A DNA stretch of 64,000 nt from Cellulophaga algicola DSM 14237 (GTDB lineage: Bacteria > Bacteroidota > Bacteroidia > Flavobacteriales > Flavobacteriaceae). The notes beneath the pieces were generated by a model. The model was given only the letters and a program-made list of their open reading frames with translations, did no database searches and had not been told where the DNA came from. The translations under genes were made by a program, and so were the position numbers. Within the stretch, counting starts at the first letter, position 1, and every line of letters begins with the position of its first letter. The DNA is taken from the NCBI RefSeq assembly GCF_000186265.1, contig NC_014934.1, positions 186,001 through 250,000 of the forward strand, in the 5' to 3' direction. Below, in pieces: positions 28,691 to 38,300 of the stretch.

Positions 28691-28711
28691 ATTTGAATAT
28701 AGTCTAGTTTT

Positions 28712-28750
28712 AGGTCGCTTCTTATGGTATTAAGAAGCGACTTTTTTTTT
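28712..28750 (+). terminator. Terminator after metE
   Basis: GTCGCTTCTTA pairs with TAAGAAGCGAC across a 7-base loop, followed by nine T residues. Confidence 0.9.
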
Positions 28751-28877
28751 CATTTTTAAATGAATTCACCTTCATTACCCTTATTGTAAAAACCTTTTAA
28801 AATTAAAAAAAAGGCTTTTTAAACACCTACAATAACAGCCTAGCTCATATTTGTTCTCTTTTTAACAGAAATTGAAG

Positions 28878-28885
28878 TAATTTTG
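28878..28885 (+). promoter_or_regulatory. Possible -7 element very close to the start codon
   Basis: TAATTTTG fits TAnnTTTG and ends 4 bp before the ATG at 28890. If used, the transcript would begin at or almost at the start codon, giving a leaderless mRNA. Confidence 0.35.
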
Positions 28886-28889
28886 CGGC

Positions 28890-30443
28890 ATGGTTAGAAC
28901 ATTTCAGCTTCGGGTTTCTTTAAAAGAAGAAACAATAGAGGGTATCCTTAATAAGAAAGCAGCAAAACATGTTGGTGCAGAAGAGAAAGATATTGTTGTA
29001 AAAGTATTGCGTAAATCTATTGATGCGCGTAAGCCTAGAATTTACATCAATTACAAACTTCAGGTATATATTAACGAAAAACCATCTGAAAATCCAGATT
29101 ATATTTTTGAATATAAAGATGTCTCTAAAGCTAAAGAAGTGCACATAATTGGTTTTGGACCTGCAGGAATGTGGGCCGCACTTCGTTGTTTAGAATTAGG
29201 GTTTAAACCAATAGTTTTAGAACGCGGAAAAAATGTAAAAGACAGACGTCGTGATCTAAAAGCTATAAACCAAGAACATATTGTAGGCGAAGATTCTAAC
29301 TACTGCTTTGGTGAAGGGGGCGCAGGAACCTATTCTGACGGAAAACTGTATACTCGCAGTATTAAACGGGGTGATGTACGTCGTATTTTCGAAAGCTTAG
29401 TACACCATGGTGCTACGGAGCAAATTTTGATTGATGCGCATCCGCATATTGGCACCAATAAATTACCTAAAATTGTCCAAAATATTAGAGAGGCAATTAT
29501 CAACCATGGGGGCGAAATTCATTTTGATACCCGTGTGGTCGATTTTACGCTTCATAATAACAAAATAAAAGCTGTTCAGCTTCAAAATGGAAATGAAATG
29601 GCGGTAAACCGTGTTATCCTTGCTACCGGTCATTCTGCAAGAGATATCTATTATCTATTGCATAAAAAAGAAATTGCATTGGAAGCAAAATCATTTGCCA
29701 TGGGCGTTCGGGTAGAGCATCCGCAGCATATTATAGATAGTATTCAATACCATTGCTCCGGAAGTAGAAATGAACTATTACCGGCAGCATCATACAGTTT
29801 AGTAGAACAGGTTAAAAATAGAGGGGTATATTCTTTTTGTATGTGTCCTGGCGGATTTATTGTTCCGGCAGCTACAGCACCAGGAGAAGTGGTGGTCAAT
29901 GGGATGTCTCCTTCCAAACGAAATAACCTCTATGCCAACTCGGGTATTGTGGTAGAAATAAATGCTGATGAAGATTTACGCAAATACGAGCAACACGGTG
30001 TTTTAAAAGGCTTAGAATTCCAAAAAGATTTAGAGCGTTTAGCGTTTACCGCTGGCGGAAGAACACAAACTGCTCCTGCACAACGAATGACAGATTTTGT
30101 GGAAGGTAAATTATCGGCAGATTTAAATGCTACTTCCTACCAACCAGGATTAAAATCGGTTCCTATGCATTCCCTCCTACCGAAGTTAATTGGTAGTAGA
30201 TTACGTGGTGGTTTTGCCGCTTTCGGAGATAAAATGAAAGGATATTACACCGCAGAAGCTAATATTGTTGGGGTAGAATCTAGAACATCATCTCCGGTAA
30301 ACATCCCTAGGAAAGAAAATTTAGAACACCCAGAGATCGAAGGTCTTTTTCCTTGTGGTGAAGGTGGTGGTTATGCTGGCGGAATTGTATCTGCCGCAAT
30401 GGATGGTGAACGCTGTGCAGAAGCAGCTATTGCAGGGCTTTAA
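28890..30443 (+). CDS. FAD-dependent oxidoreductase (uncharacterised dehydrogenase family)
   Basis: 517 residues. An N-terminal ferredoxin-like segment (about 1-85) precedes a dinucleotide-binding fold, VHIIGFGPAGMWAALRCLELG with LERG at the end of beta 2. Further family segments: YCFGEGGAGTYSDGKLYTR, VNRVILATGHSARDIY, SFCMCPGGFIVPAAT and the C-terminal FPCGEGGGYAGGIVSAAMDG. This is the widespread uncharacterised FAD-dependent dehydrogenase family of about 520 residues; substrate unknown. Confidence 0.88.
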   Translation: MVRTFQLRVSLKEETIEGILNKKAAKHVGAEEKDIVVKVLRKSIDARKPRIYINYKLQVYINEKPSENPDYIFEYKDVSKAKEVHIIGFGPAGMWAALRCLELGFKPIVLERGKNVKDRRRDLKAINQEHIVGEDSNYCFGEGGAGTYSDGKLYTRSIKRGDVRRIFESLVHHGATEQILIDAHPHIGTNKLPKIVQNIREAIINHGGEIHFDTRVVDFTLHNNKIKAVQLQNGNEMAVNRVILATGHSARDIYYLLHKKEIALEAKSFAMGVRVEHPQHIIDSIQYHCSGSRNELLPAASYSLVEQVKNRGVYSFCMCPGGFIVPAATAPGEVVVNGMSPSKRNNLYANSGIVVEINADEDLRKYEQHGVLKGLEFQKDLERLAFTAGGRTQTAPAQRMTDFVEGKLSADLNATSYQPGLKSVPMHSLLPKLIGSRLRGGFAAFGDKMKGYYTAEANIVGVESRTSSPVNIPRKENLEHPEIEGLFPCGEGGGYAGGIVSAAMDGERCAEAAIAGL

Positions 30444-30628
30444 TATTTGATGATGGAATTTGGGTGCGTAACTATTCCATTATCAACACATCGCCTTTTA
30501 GTATTAGAAAAATCTTTTGTTATGTGTATCACATACTGTACACTAGAAAATAAGCAAGAATAAATCCTAGGTAAAGAGACCCAAAAAGAACATCTCTTTT
30601 TAAATTTCAGAAAAGCATAATATTCATG

Positions 30629-30636
30629 TAATTTTG
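30629..30636 (+). promoter_or_regulatory. Possible -7 promoter element of rluF
   Basis: TAATTTTG, 18 bp before the ATG at 30655, fits the Bacteroidetes -7 consensus. Confidence 0.35.
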
Positions 30637-30654
30637 CATCACACTAAAAAATAA

Positions 30655-31386
30655 ATGTCAGACACTACTCCTACACGAATTAATAAATATTTAAGCGAAG
30701 TTGGTTACTGCTCAAGACGCGCTGCCGATAAGCTTATTGATCAAGGCAGAGTAACCATCAATGGTAAAGTTCCTGAAATGGGGACCAAAATAACTGCTGC
30801 CGATGAAATTCGCGTAGATGGTGAATTGATAGGTAAACCTAAAGGTAAACACACCTATCTTGCTTTTAATAAACCTGTAGGGATTGTGTGTACTACAGAT
30901 ACCGGTGTAGAAAAAGATAATATTATCGACTTTATCAACTATCCAAAACGTATTTTTCCTATTGGCCGATTAGACAAACCATCTGAAGGTTTAATTTTTC
31001 TAACAGATGATGGCGATATTGTCAATAAGATTCTACGGGCACGAAACAATCACGAGAAAGAATATATTGTATCGGTCAATAAACCTATAAATTCTGATTT
31101 CTTGCGACAAATGAGTAGCGGGGTTCCTATACTAGACACAGTGACCAGACCTTGTAAAGTAGAACGAATAGATAAATATACCTTTAGTATTATTTTGACG
31201 CAAGGACTAAACCGACAAATTAGAAGAATGTGCGATCATTTAGAGTATCGCGTAAAACGCTTACAACGGGTTAGAATTATGAATGTAGAGTTAGATTTAG
31301 AGGTAGGGAAATACCGCGACCTTACAGAAGCTGAGCTCTCTGAAATTAACCGTTTAGTAGAGGCTTCTGCTAAAACACACGATTAA
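30655..31386 (+). CDS. rluF: 23S rRNA pseudouridine synthase, RluF-like
   Basis: 243 residues. S4 RNA-binding domain at about 6-65 (TRINKYLSEVGYCSRRAADKLIDQGRVTINGK), then the RsuA/RluB/E/F catalytic domain with the active-site Asp in FPIGRLDKPSEGLIFLTDDG and the LNRQIRRMCDHLEYRVKRLQR segment that is typical of RluF. It isomerises uridine in 23S rRNA helix 74 region (family knowledge). Single gene, own promoter. Confidence 0.88.
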   Translation: MSDTTPTRINKYLSEVGYCSRRAADKLIDQGRVTINGKVPEMGTKITAADEIRVDGELIGKPKGKHTYLAFNKPVGIVCTTDTGVEKDNIIDFINYPKRIFPIGRLDKPSEGLIFLTDDGDIVNKILRARNNHEKEYIVSVNKPINSDFLRQMSSGVPILDTVTRPCKVERIDKYTFSIILTQGLNRQIRRMCDHLEYRVKRLQRVRIMNVELDLEVGKYRDLTEAELSEINRLVEASAKTHD

Positions 31387-31688
31387 TTGTATTACATGGT
31401 AAAGAAGCACAAAGTATTAAGTACGAAGGGCAAAGATGTAAAAAACACAAAATTGCCTGGTTGCATTTAATACTTGATCTTGTTTCTTAGGGTCAGAACC
31501 CATCAATACCTACTAAAAATCCTTATTGAACACGTTGTTGCTCCTATTTATAATGAACAAGCACGTCACTAAGTTTTCTTTACTTAAGACTTAATACGTT
31601 GTTCTCTGCACTAATAACATAGATCAAACGGGGAAAATTGAAAAAATCCGAACTATTCCCCTACCTTTGTGGCTTATTATAAAAATAC
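31387..31688. promoter_or_regulatory. Intergenic region with the DEAD-helicase promoter
   Basis: 302 bp without a credible gene. Near its end, TTG at 31638-31640 and TACCTTTG at 31662-31669 are 21 bp apart, a good match to the Bacteroidetes TTG/TAnnTTTG promoter, 20 bp before the ATG at 31689. Nothing recognised in the first 230 bp. Confidence 0.5.
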
Positions 31689-32978
31689 ATGACATTTAAA
31701 GAATTAGGGATTGCAGAGCCTATTTTAAAAGCTTTGACTTCAGAAGGTTACGAAAATCCTACTCCAATACAAGAAAAATCTATTCCGATATTACTAAAAG
31801 GCAAAGATCTTTTAGGCGTTGCACAAACAGGAACTGGAAAAACAGCAGCTTTCGGAATACCCATTTTACATCACATATATACAAACAATAGTGGCATAGG
31901 TAAACGAAAAATTAAAGCTTTAGTAGTTACCCCTACTCGAGAACTAGCCATTCAAATTGGCGAAAGTTTTACTGCATACGCAAGGTTTACAGGGATTAAA
32001 AATACCGTTATTTTTGGCGGTGTTAAACAAGGTAAGCAGACTGATGCATTACGCCAAGGTGTTGAAATTTTAATTGCTACTCCTGGTCGTTTGTTAGATT
32101 TAATGAATCAAGGGTTTATCTCTTTACGCGATTTAGAATATGTGGTTTTAGATGAAGCCGATCAAATGCTTGATATGGGTTTTATACACGATGTAAAAAA
32201 AATCATCGCAAAATTACCTGCTAAACGTCAATCGCTTTTCTTTTCGGCAACCATGCCTAAAACAATTGTAGAATTATCACAAAAGATATTAGGCGAATTT
32301 GAGCAAGTAACGATTAAGCCTGAACAAGCTACCGCTGAAAAAGTAGAGCAAGCTATTTATTTTGTTCCTAAAGGAGATAAGGTGAAACTTTTGGTTCACT
32401 TAATTGAAACTAAAGAAGCTAAAGCAGTTTTAGTTTTCTCGAGGACTAAACATGGCGCCAACAAAATAGTTAAGTTATTAGACAAAGCAGGGATAAATGC
32501 TGCTGCTATTCATGGAAATAAATCGCAAACGGCAAGACAAAATGCCTTGAACGATTTTAAAGACGGAAAATTAACTGTTTTAGTGGCTACTGATATTGCT
32601 GCACGTGGAATTGATATTGACGATTTATCATTAGTCGTTAATTACGATTTACCAAACGTACCAGAAACCTATGTTCACCGTATTGGTAGAACCGGAAGAG
32701 CTAATGCCAGTGGTGTAGCCTTATCTTTCTGCGATAGAGAAGAAAGAGCCTATTTAAAAGACATTCAGAAACTCATAAAGCAAACGATTCCTACAGTTAC
32801 AGATCATCCGTTTAAGGATGATGGCAGTAGACCCGTTGAAGTAGATACGGATGATAGACCTAAGCGACCAGGACAACAGAATCGTTCTAGAAACAGCGGT
32901 CAAAAACCGAATAATTCTAACAACAGAAATAAAAACAGGAACCGCAACAAAAATCGCAGTAGCGACGGACCTAAATAA
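31689..32978 (+). CDS. DEAD-box RNA helicase, RhlE-like
   Basis: 429 residues. Q motif ([26 protein letters not shown]), motif I AQTGTGKT, motif Ia PTRELA, motif II DEAD ([14 protein letters not shown]), motif III SAT, motif [12 protein letters not shown] and motif [11 protein letters not shown] are all present. The tail (about 385-429) is a low-complexity basic Asn/Arg/Lys stretch that would bind RNA nonspecifically. Role in RNA remodelling, ribosome assembly or decay. Followed by a terminator. Confidence 0.93.
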   Translation: MTFKELGIAEPILKALTSEGYENPTPIQEKSIPILLKGKDLLGVAQTGTGKTAAFGIPILHHIYTNNSGIGKRKIKALVVTPTRELAIQIGESFTAYARFTGIKNTVIFGGVKQGKQTDALRQGVEILIATPGRLLDLMNQGFISLRDLEYVVLDEADQMLDMGFIHDVKKIIAKLPAKRQSLFFSATMPKTIVELSQKILGEFEQVTIKPEQATAEKVEQAIYFVPKGDKVKLLVHLIETKEAKAVLVFSRTKHGANKIVKLLDKAGINAAAIHGNKSQTARQNALNDFKDGKLTVLVATDIAARGIDIDDLSLVVNYDLPNVPETYVHRIGRTGRANASGVALSFCDREERAYLKDIQKLIKQTIPTVTDHPFKDDGSRPVEVDTDDRPKRPGQQNRSRNSGQKPNNSNNRNKNRNRNKNRSSDGPK

Positions 32979-32982
32979 AAAA

Positions 32983-33014
32983 AGAAAGCCTTGCAAATTT
33001 GCAAGGCTTTTTAC
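32983..33014. terminator. Bidirectional terminator between helicase and ssb genes
   Basis: AAAGCCTTGCAAATTTGCAAGGCTTT is a perfect palindrome of 26 bp (32985-33010), flanked by A and T tracts, between two convergent genes. Confidence 0.88.
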
Positions 33015-33034
33015 ATGTATACCTAATGGGTTAT

Positions 33035-33367
33035 TTACTTCCCTAGCATCAACACTTCATTACATTTAATCTCTGTAATGTACCGTTTTTCTCCCTCTTT
33101 AGTTTCATAAGATCGGTGCATTAGTTTGCCTTCTACAGCAACTTGTTTGCCTTTTATTAAATAACTCTCTACAAGCGCTGCTGTTTTGCCCCAAGCTACT
33201 ATATTATGCCATTGTGTATCTTCTACTTTATCGCCCTGAGCGTTCTTATAAGAATCGCTCGTAGCAATGGTAAACTTAGCCAGTTTAATACCACTATCTA
33301 AATTTACTATTTCAGGATCATTCCCTAAATAACCAATCAACTGTACTGAATTTTTAAGTGCGTTCAT
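33035..33367 (-). CDS. ssb: Single-stranded DNA-binding protein
   Basis: 110 residues from the ATG at 33367, where the OB fold begins (NSVQLIGYLGNDPEI). Typical SSB segments follow: KLAKFTIATSDSYK, DTQWHNIVAWGKTAALVESYL and KGKQVAVEGKL. The usual acidic C-terminal tail (DDDIPF type) is missing; the protein ends CNEVLMLGK, so it is a short accessory-type SSB rather than the main cellular one. A 28-codon upstream extension is not SSB-like. It is the last core-type gene before the cassette array, reading away from it. Confidence 0.88.
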   Translation of the reverse strand: MNALKNSVQLIGYLGNDPEIVNLDSGIKLAKFTIATSDSYKNAQGDKVEDTQWHNIVAWGKTAALVESYLIKGKQVAVEGKLMHRSYETKEGEKRYITEIKCNEVLMLGK

Positions 33368-33673
33368 AATTTTAATTTTTATATCCTGATACAAGCTCAG
33401 GAACGGATTAACAGTTAAGACTATCGGAACACCATTGTTCTGACACTGCAAACTTAGAAAGCCCTTCGTATGTGATTCGGTTGGGAAGTAGTTACTTTCG
33501 TTTACAAACGTTTGTAAACGTTTGTTTTTGCTTTAAAACAACGTTATTTAACGTTCATACCTAGCATTAGCAGTCTATAACCCATAATTCATAAGTAATT
33601 AATAGAAAAATTAACGCGTTAGTAGTATCTTAGGCACATAGTACGGATATACGCAATAGTGCATATCCAATTG
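33368..33673. promoter_or_regulatory. Junction region between ssb and the array, with operator-like palindrome
   Basis: 306 bp without a gene. TTTACAAACGTTTGTAAA at 33501-33518 is a perfect 18-bp palindrome followed by a partial repeat (CGTTTGT), 134 bp upstream of the ssb start: a candidate operator. At 33649-33671 GGATAT and ATATCC can pair just before CAATTG. The G at 33673 is followed by TTACCACAC, the start of the first cassette, so the attachment site on the chromosome side of the array (attI or equivalent) should lie here. No similarity to the attC-like arms is seen left of 33673. Confidence 0.45.
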
Positions 33674-34507
33674 TTACCACACATTACCTATAATTGTTTT
33701 ACAGTGCTTATGCTAAGTGAGCTGTATAAAAATTATACTGTTGACGTTTTGTGGCCTAGATCCCTGGCAGGATTCATATTTCCACCGAAAAGAGCGTTAA
33801 GAATCAAATGCTGTTTGAGCGATAGCGAGTTCATTTGATTTAGCGAATAAGGATGTGAAATATATCCGAAGGGTCAAGCCTTGATTTTTTTGGTTCGTTT
33901 TTTTATCAAGAAAAAAATGAATAAACAAGTATTCAAATCTTACCAAAAATTGCAATAAACTAATAATCAATACACTACAACAAATTTATTTTCATATTAC
34001 CTTGGAAAGGAGTAACTTGAGAAAGTCGTGCAAGCGAGAAGCGTTTAAGCACAGAATGAACAAGTTACTCCCTACCCCTTAATTTGAACATCTATTTTTA
34101 GCAGATTTCTACGGAATTTAAGCCTATACTTCAAAAGGAATTTAGCTAGTTTAACGAATCCGAAACTCTTACTCAAACGCAACTCTTACGGGCGGATTTT
34201 AGCTTGTTTATGCGCAAAAGATTTTACACTCAAAACTAAATAGCAATCGCCAATCTTTACCCTAAATAAAAGCGGAAAAGCGTTATGTAGTCGTACGTTA
34301 GCATAAAAACGTGTGGTAACAAAACCTATAAGCAATGCGGAGGTATGGTGTTTAATTAAATCGTTTGTGTATATTTACTATGTCGCCAAATCAGTTTGAT
34401 TCGACATTTAGAACGAAATAAAATTAAACGCAAATAAAATGCTTTGGCTAAGTGATTAAAGGGAAGTTAAGCGCAAGTTTGCTTCCGCACTGCTCATAGC
34501 TATATCG
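33674..34507 (+). mobile_element. Cassette 0: no evident gene, structured noncoding sequence
   Basis: 834 bp with no credible open frame on either strand. Its ends are a proper cassette pair: it starts TTACCACAC and its own site opens with GTGTGGTAAC. Visible structures: AATCAAATG / CATTTGATT at 33802-33810 and 33832-33840; a perfect 11-bp stem GGAGTAACTTG / CAAGTTACTCC at 34009-34019 and 34061-34071 with possible inner pairing (GTGC / GCAC). The stretch at about 34160-34240 resembles the noncoding stretch of cassette 1 at 34885-34950 (CAAACGCAAC, then TTTTAGCTwGTTTATG). A further CGTTAGC at 34295 may be a decayed unit border. Confidence 0.55.
34009..34071 (+). other. Long hairpin, possible structured RNA element
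   Basis: Perfect 11-bp outer stem enclosing 41 bases that can form a smaller GTGC/GCAC stem. It lies in a gene-less cassette. Function unknown; it could be a small RNA, a binding site or a decayed mobile repeat. Confidence 0.4.
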
Positions 34508-34513
34508 TTAGCA
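34315..34513 (+). repeat. attC-like site 1 (ends cassette 0)
   Basis: Opens GGTAAC, closes CG^TTAGC. Arms CTATAAGCAATGCGG and (reverse complement of the right arm) CTATGAGCAGTGCGG pair except at two A/C positions. The 3' partner of its R'' box is TTACC at 33674. The long middle part contains a small hairpin around CGCCAAATCA / TGATTCGACA. Confidence 0.85.
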
Positions 34514-34574
34514 AAAATGGCTCAAAAAAATTTACAGTTGGCTTAACGCATAAGCGAAATAAAAAATACTAATA

Positions 34575-34841
34575 ATGAAAGTAACGAACCTTACGGGATT
34601 AACAGACGAAGAACTATTGGTCGAAAAAAAGAAACTAAAGAAGTCAAAAATAATAAATGCTTTTGTTATTGGATTTCTTGTGAGCATTGTTATAGCTGGA
34701 ATTGTTTCGTCGATTATTGGAAAAAATTATGTAGTACTTATTCCGTTACTATTTCCTATCTACTTTATTTATAAAATTGTTAGTAATTCAAAAAAAAATA
34801 ATGAATTGGAGATACTCTTGAAGAAACGAAATCTGAATTGA
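34575..34841 (+). CDS. Cassette 1: small two-helix membrane protein
   Basis: 88 residues: an N-terminal charged helix (GLTDEELLVEKKKLKKSK), a TM helix at about 28-48 (AFVIGFLVSIVIAGIVSSII), a second at about 53-70, and a charged C-terminus (SKKNNELEILLKKRN). Similar small proteins are common in flavobacterial genomes, usually without function. About 155 bp of noncoding sequence follow before the attC-like site. The same cassette occurs again, base for base as far as I can compare, at 41597-42276. Confidence 0.75.
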   Translation: MKVTNLTGLTDEELLVEKKKLKKSKIINAFVIGFLVSIVIAGIVSSIIGKNYVVLIPLLFPIYFIYKIVSNSKKNNELEILLKKRNLN

Positions 34842-34998
34842 ACTACTACACAAACACAATTATTCGTAAATGGACATAATCAAACGCAACCGTTGCGCAG
34901 ATGGACTTTTTAGCTAGTTTATGAAAATGGAATCGTTTTCTAATCGGTCTCCAATCTACATAAAGAGCCTGCGCTTACTCTTGTGTATCGCCACATTT

Positions 34999-35193
34999 GC
35001 TAACAAAACCTATACATAATGCGAACTTTTGGGTGAAACGGAATGGTCTGGGTATATTTGTGATGTCGCTAAATCTTTGGGATTTAGCTTTGGACAAAAA
35101 AAAGAAAAAGCGAAACCCAAAGGTTTAGCTTAGTGCGTGGCGGGAAATCCGTCGGATTTCAGCCCCGCACTATGCATAGCTCAGCCGTTAGGT
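34999..35193 (+). repeat. attC-like site 2 (ends cassette 1)
   Basis: Opens GCTAAC, closes CCG^TTAGG. Arms CTATACATAATGCG and CTATGCATAGTGCG differ only at the two fixed wobble positions. R'' TTTGCTAA matches the start of its own cassette (TTAGCAAA at 34508). The loop contains the hairpin GCTAAATC / GATTTAGC and a second one, AAATCCG / CGGATTT. Confidence 0.88.
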
Positions 35194-35219
35194 GCAAGCT
35201 AAAAAAAAGCCAACCGCAC

Positions 35220-35255
35220 AAAACAAAGAGTGCCGAAAAAGGCACACATTGTTTT
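35220..35255 (+). repeat. CACATT/AAAGAG hairpin, copy A (start of cassette 2)
   Basis: AAAACAAAGAGTGCC and GGCACACATTGTTTT pair around GAAAAA, with the same unpaired AGAG/CACA bulge as copies B-F but with the two halves in swapped order. GCCAACGC follows at 35260. It covers an in-frame GTG that could be mistaken for the gene start. Confidence 0.65.
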
Positions 35256-35307
35256 TTTTGCCAACGCTCTGAATAATATTAACTTTGAGAAAAATGATAA
35301 AATAAAT

Positions 35308-38300
35308 ATGAGCCTATTTCAGAACTCTGTTCTAAACAAATATTTGAAAGGATTAGAGTCCGAAAAAGTCAATAAAGCTTACGAAAGATTTACTACACAT
35401 TTTCATAATCCAACCATACAAGAGAATATTCGGAATTCCAAAGAGGAACAGTATCAAGGCGAATTCCTTATTGACCTTTTTGTAAACGTATTTGGATACG
35501 TTAAGAACCCAACGCCTGATTTCAATCTTACAACGGAATTAAAAAACATAAAAGGTTCTAAAAAGACAGATGGAGCAATTCTAAAAGGCGAAAAAGCACT
35601 AGCAGTAATTGAACTAAAAGGAACAAACACAACCGATTTAAGCAAAGTAGAAACCCAAGCATTTGGTTATAAAAACAACCAACCAGGCTGTAATTATGTA
35701 ATTACTTCCAACTTCGAGAAGTTGCGCTTTTACATTGACAACGCTGTAGATTTTGAGGAATTTAACTTATTTCAATTAACAAGAGAACGTTTTGAAATAC
35801 TTTGGCTTTGCCTCTCATCTGAATATCTTTTAAAAGACGTTCCAAAAAAAATAAAAGAGGAATCCTTAACGCAAGAGGAAAACATTACCAAAAAACTTTA
35901 TAAAGATTACTCTTCATTTAGAAATGAAATTTTTGATAGTATTCAAAACGAAAATCCAGAATACGACAAACTAACTTTATTCAAGAAGACACAAAAATTA
36001 CTTGACCGTTTTCTATTTATCTTTTTTGCCGAAGATAGATTATTACTTCCACCCAATTCAATTCGTTCAATCGTAAATCAATGGACTGATTTGCGAGATA
36101 AATATGATGAATATTTTCCTTTGTACGACCGATTTAAAAAGTATTTCGGCTATATGAATACTGGACATAAAGGAATGCAACACGATATTTTTGCATATAA
36201 TGGAGGTTTATTTACACCAGATGAGGTTTTAGACAAAATCAAAATAAATGATGACTTACTATACAAACACACAGTTAAGTTAAGCAACTATGATTTTGAA
36301 AGTGAAGTCAGCGTAAATGTTCTTGGCCACATATTTGAGCATTCATTAACAGAAATAGAAGAAATTCAAAATGAACTTGAAGGCATACCTCACGATGGTG
36401 GCAAAACTAAACGTAAAAAAGAAGGTGTGTTTTACACACCCAAATATATTACCAAGTACATTGTAGATAAAACAGTTGGAATGCTTTGCGAAGAAAAGAA
36501 ATTTGAACTTGACATTCAAGAGTCCGAATATGAGAAAGAACGTAAAGGAAGACAAAAATCTACATTAAAGAAATTAACTAAAAAATTAGAAGATTACAGA
36601 AAATGGCTTTTACAATTAACCATTTGTGACCCAGCTTGTGGTAGTGGCGCATTTTTAAATCAGGCTTTAGAATTTCTAATTACAGAACATCAATATATTG
36701 ATGAATTACAGGCTAAATTATTTGGCGATGCATTGGTATTAAGTGACATTGAAAATGTGATTTTAGAAAATAATATTTATGGAGTTGATATTAACGAAGA
36801 AGCAATAGAAATTGCGAAACTAGCCTTATGGCTACATACAGCTGAAAAAGGTAGAAAACTAACTTCATTAAACAATAATATAAAGTGTGGAAACAGTTTA
36901 ATTGATGACCCAAATGTAGCAGGACATAAAGCTTTTAATTGGCAACAAGAATTCCCAGAAGTATTTGCAAGAGGCGGTTTTGATGTGGTAATCGGAAATC
37001 CACCTTACGTCCAACACAGAAAAATATTTGAATTTAGTAATTTCTTCAAGTCAGCCTATAAAGTTTATACAGGTACATCTGATTTAAGTGTTTACTTTTT
37101 CGAAAAAGCTTTTAATATTCTAAAAAAGAATAGTGTATTAGGTTACATAAATACAAATAAATTTTTCAATACTGAATATGGAAAGGAGTTAAGAGACTTT
37201 CTAACAAAACATAATATACATAACATAATTAACTTTGAACAAAGTGCCATATTCAAAGATGCATTGGTGTCTAGCGTTATTTTAATAGCAACGAAAGAAG
37301 AACCAAATAATGAAACAAATTACATTGAATTTCATAAAGAATCAATAAACGCAGAAAAATTTCAAAGGGAATTAGAGAATAGAAATAGAACAATCAAATT
37401 AGACTATTTGAAAAATAATTCTTGGCTATTTGAAAACCCTTTAATAAAATCTTTAATAGACAAAATAAAGAATACAGGTTCGAATCTAAAGGAACTTGTA
37501 GGTATTAAAATAAATAGAGGTTTGACTACTGGTTTTGATGATGGATTTATCCTTCAGGAGGCAGATTATACAGAACTAATAAAAAAAGACTCTAAAAATA
37601 TAAATATTATAAAACCTTTACTAAAAGGGAAACATATCAATCGCTATTATATTGAAGATTCTGGTTTATGGTTACTAAACACGCATAATGGAATGAGAGG
37701 TACTTTAGAGCCAATTAAAGTTGCCGAAGATTATCCGGCAATTTATGAACATTTGGTAAAGAAAAATATAGAATCAAATGGAAAATTAGAAAAGAGAAGC
37801 GATAAAGGTAACCATTGGTCAAATTTGAGAAATTGTGCATTTTTGGATGAATTTGGAAAAGAAAAAGTTGTTTGGGGATTAATTTCTGGTCATTGGAATT
37901 TTTCTTTAGACAGCAAGAATAATTATCTAACGAGTGCCTCATATTTTCTCACCTCAAGTATAACGCCTAACAGATTCATTTTAGGTCTATTAAATAGCAG
38001 ATTAAATAAATTCTATTTCGAAAATGTTGGGGAGAAGACTGCTGGAGGAGCTTATGTGCTTAAGAAAGTAAGCGTGGAAAAATTTATAATTCCAAACTCA
38101 ACTGAAAATCAAAAATTTAACCTTTGCAATAAAGTCATACATATAGAAGAAAAGACGTCAATTTTCCAATCTTTAAAAGAGAGTTTTATAAATCTTCTCA
38201 TATCTAAATTTTCATTAGAGAGTTCAAGTAATAAATTGAACAAATGGGCTGAATATGACTTTGCGGTATTCCTTAAAGAGTTAGAAAAAATAAGAAAAAA

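Noticed and set aside
35230..35307. GTG start of the type IIG gene at 35230
   Set aside because: The segment lies in hairpin copy A and the GCCAACGC motif; the ATG at 35308 gives a normal N-terminus.
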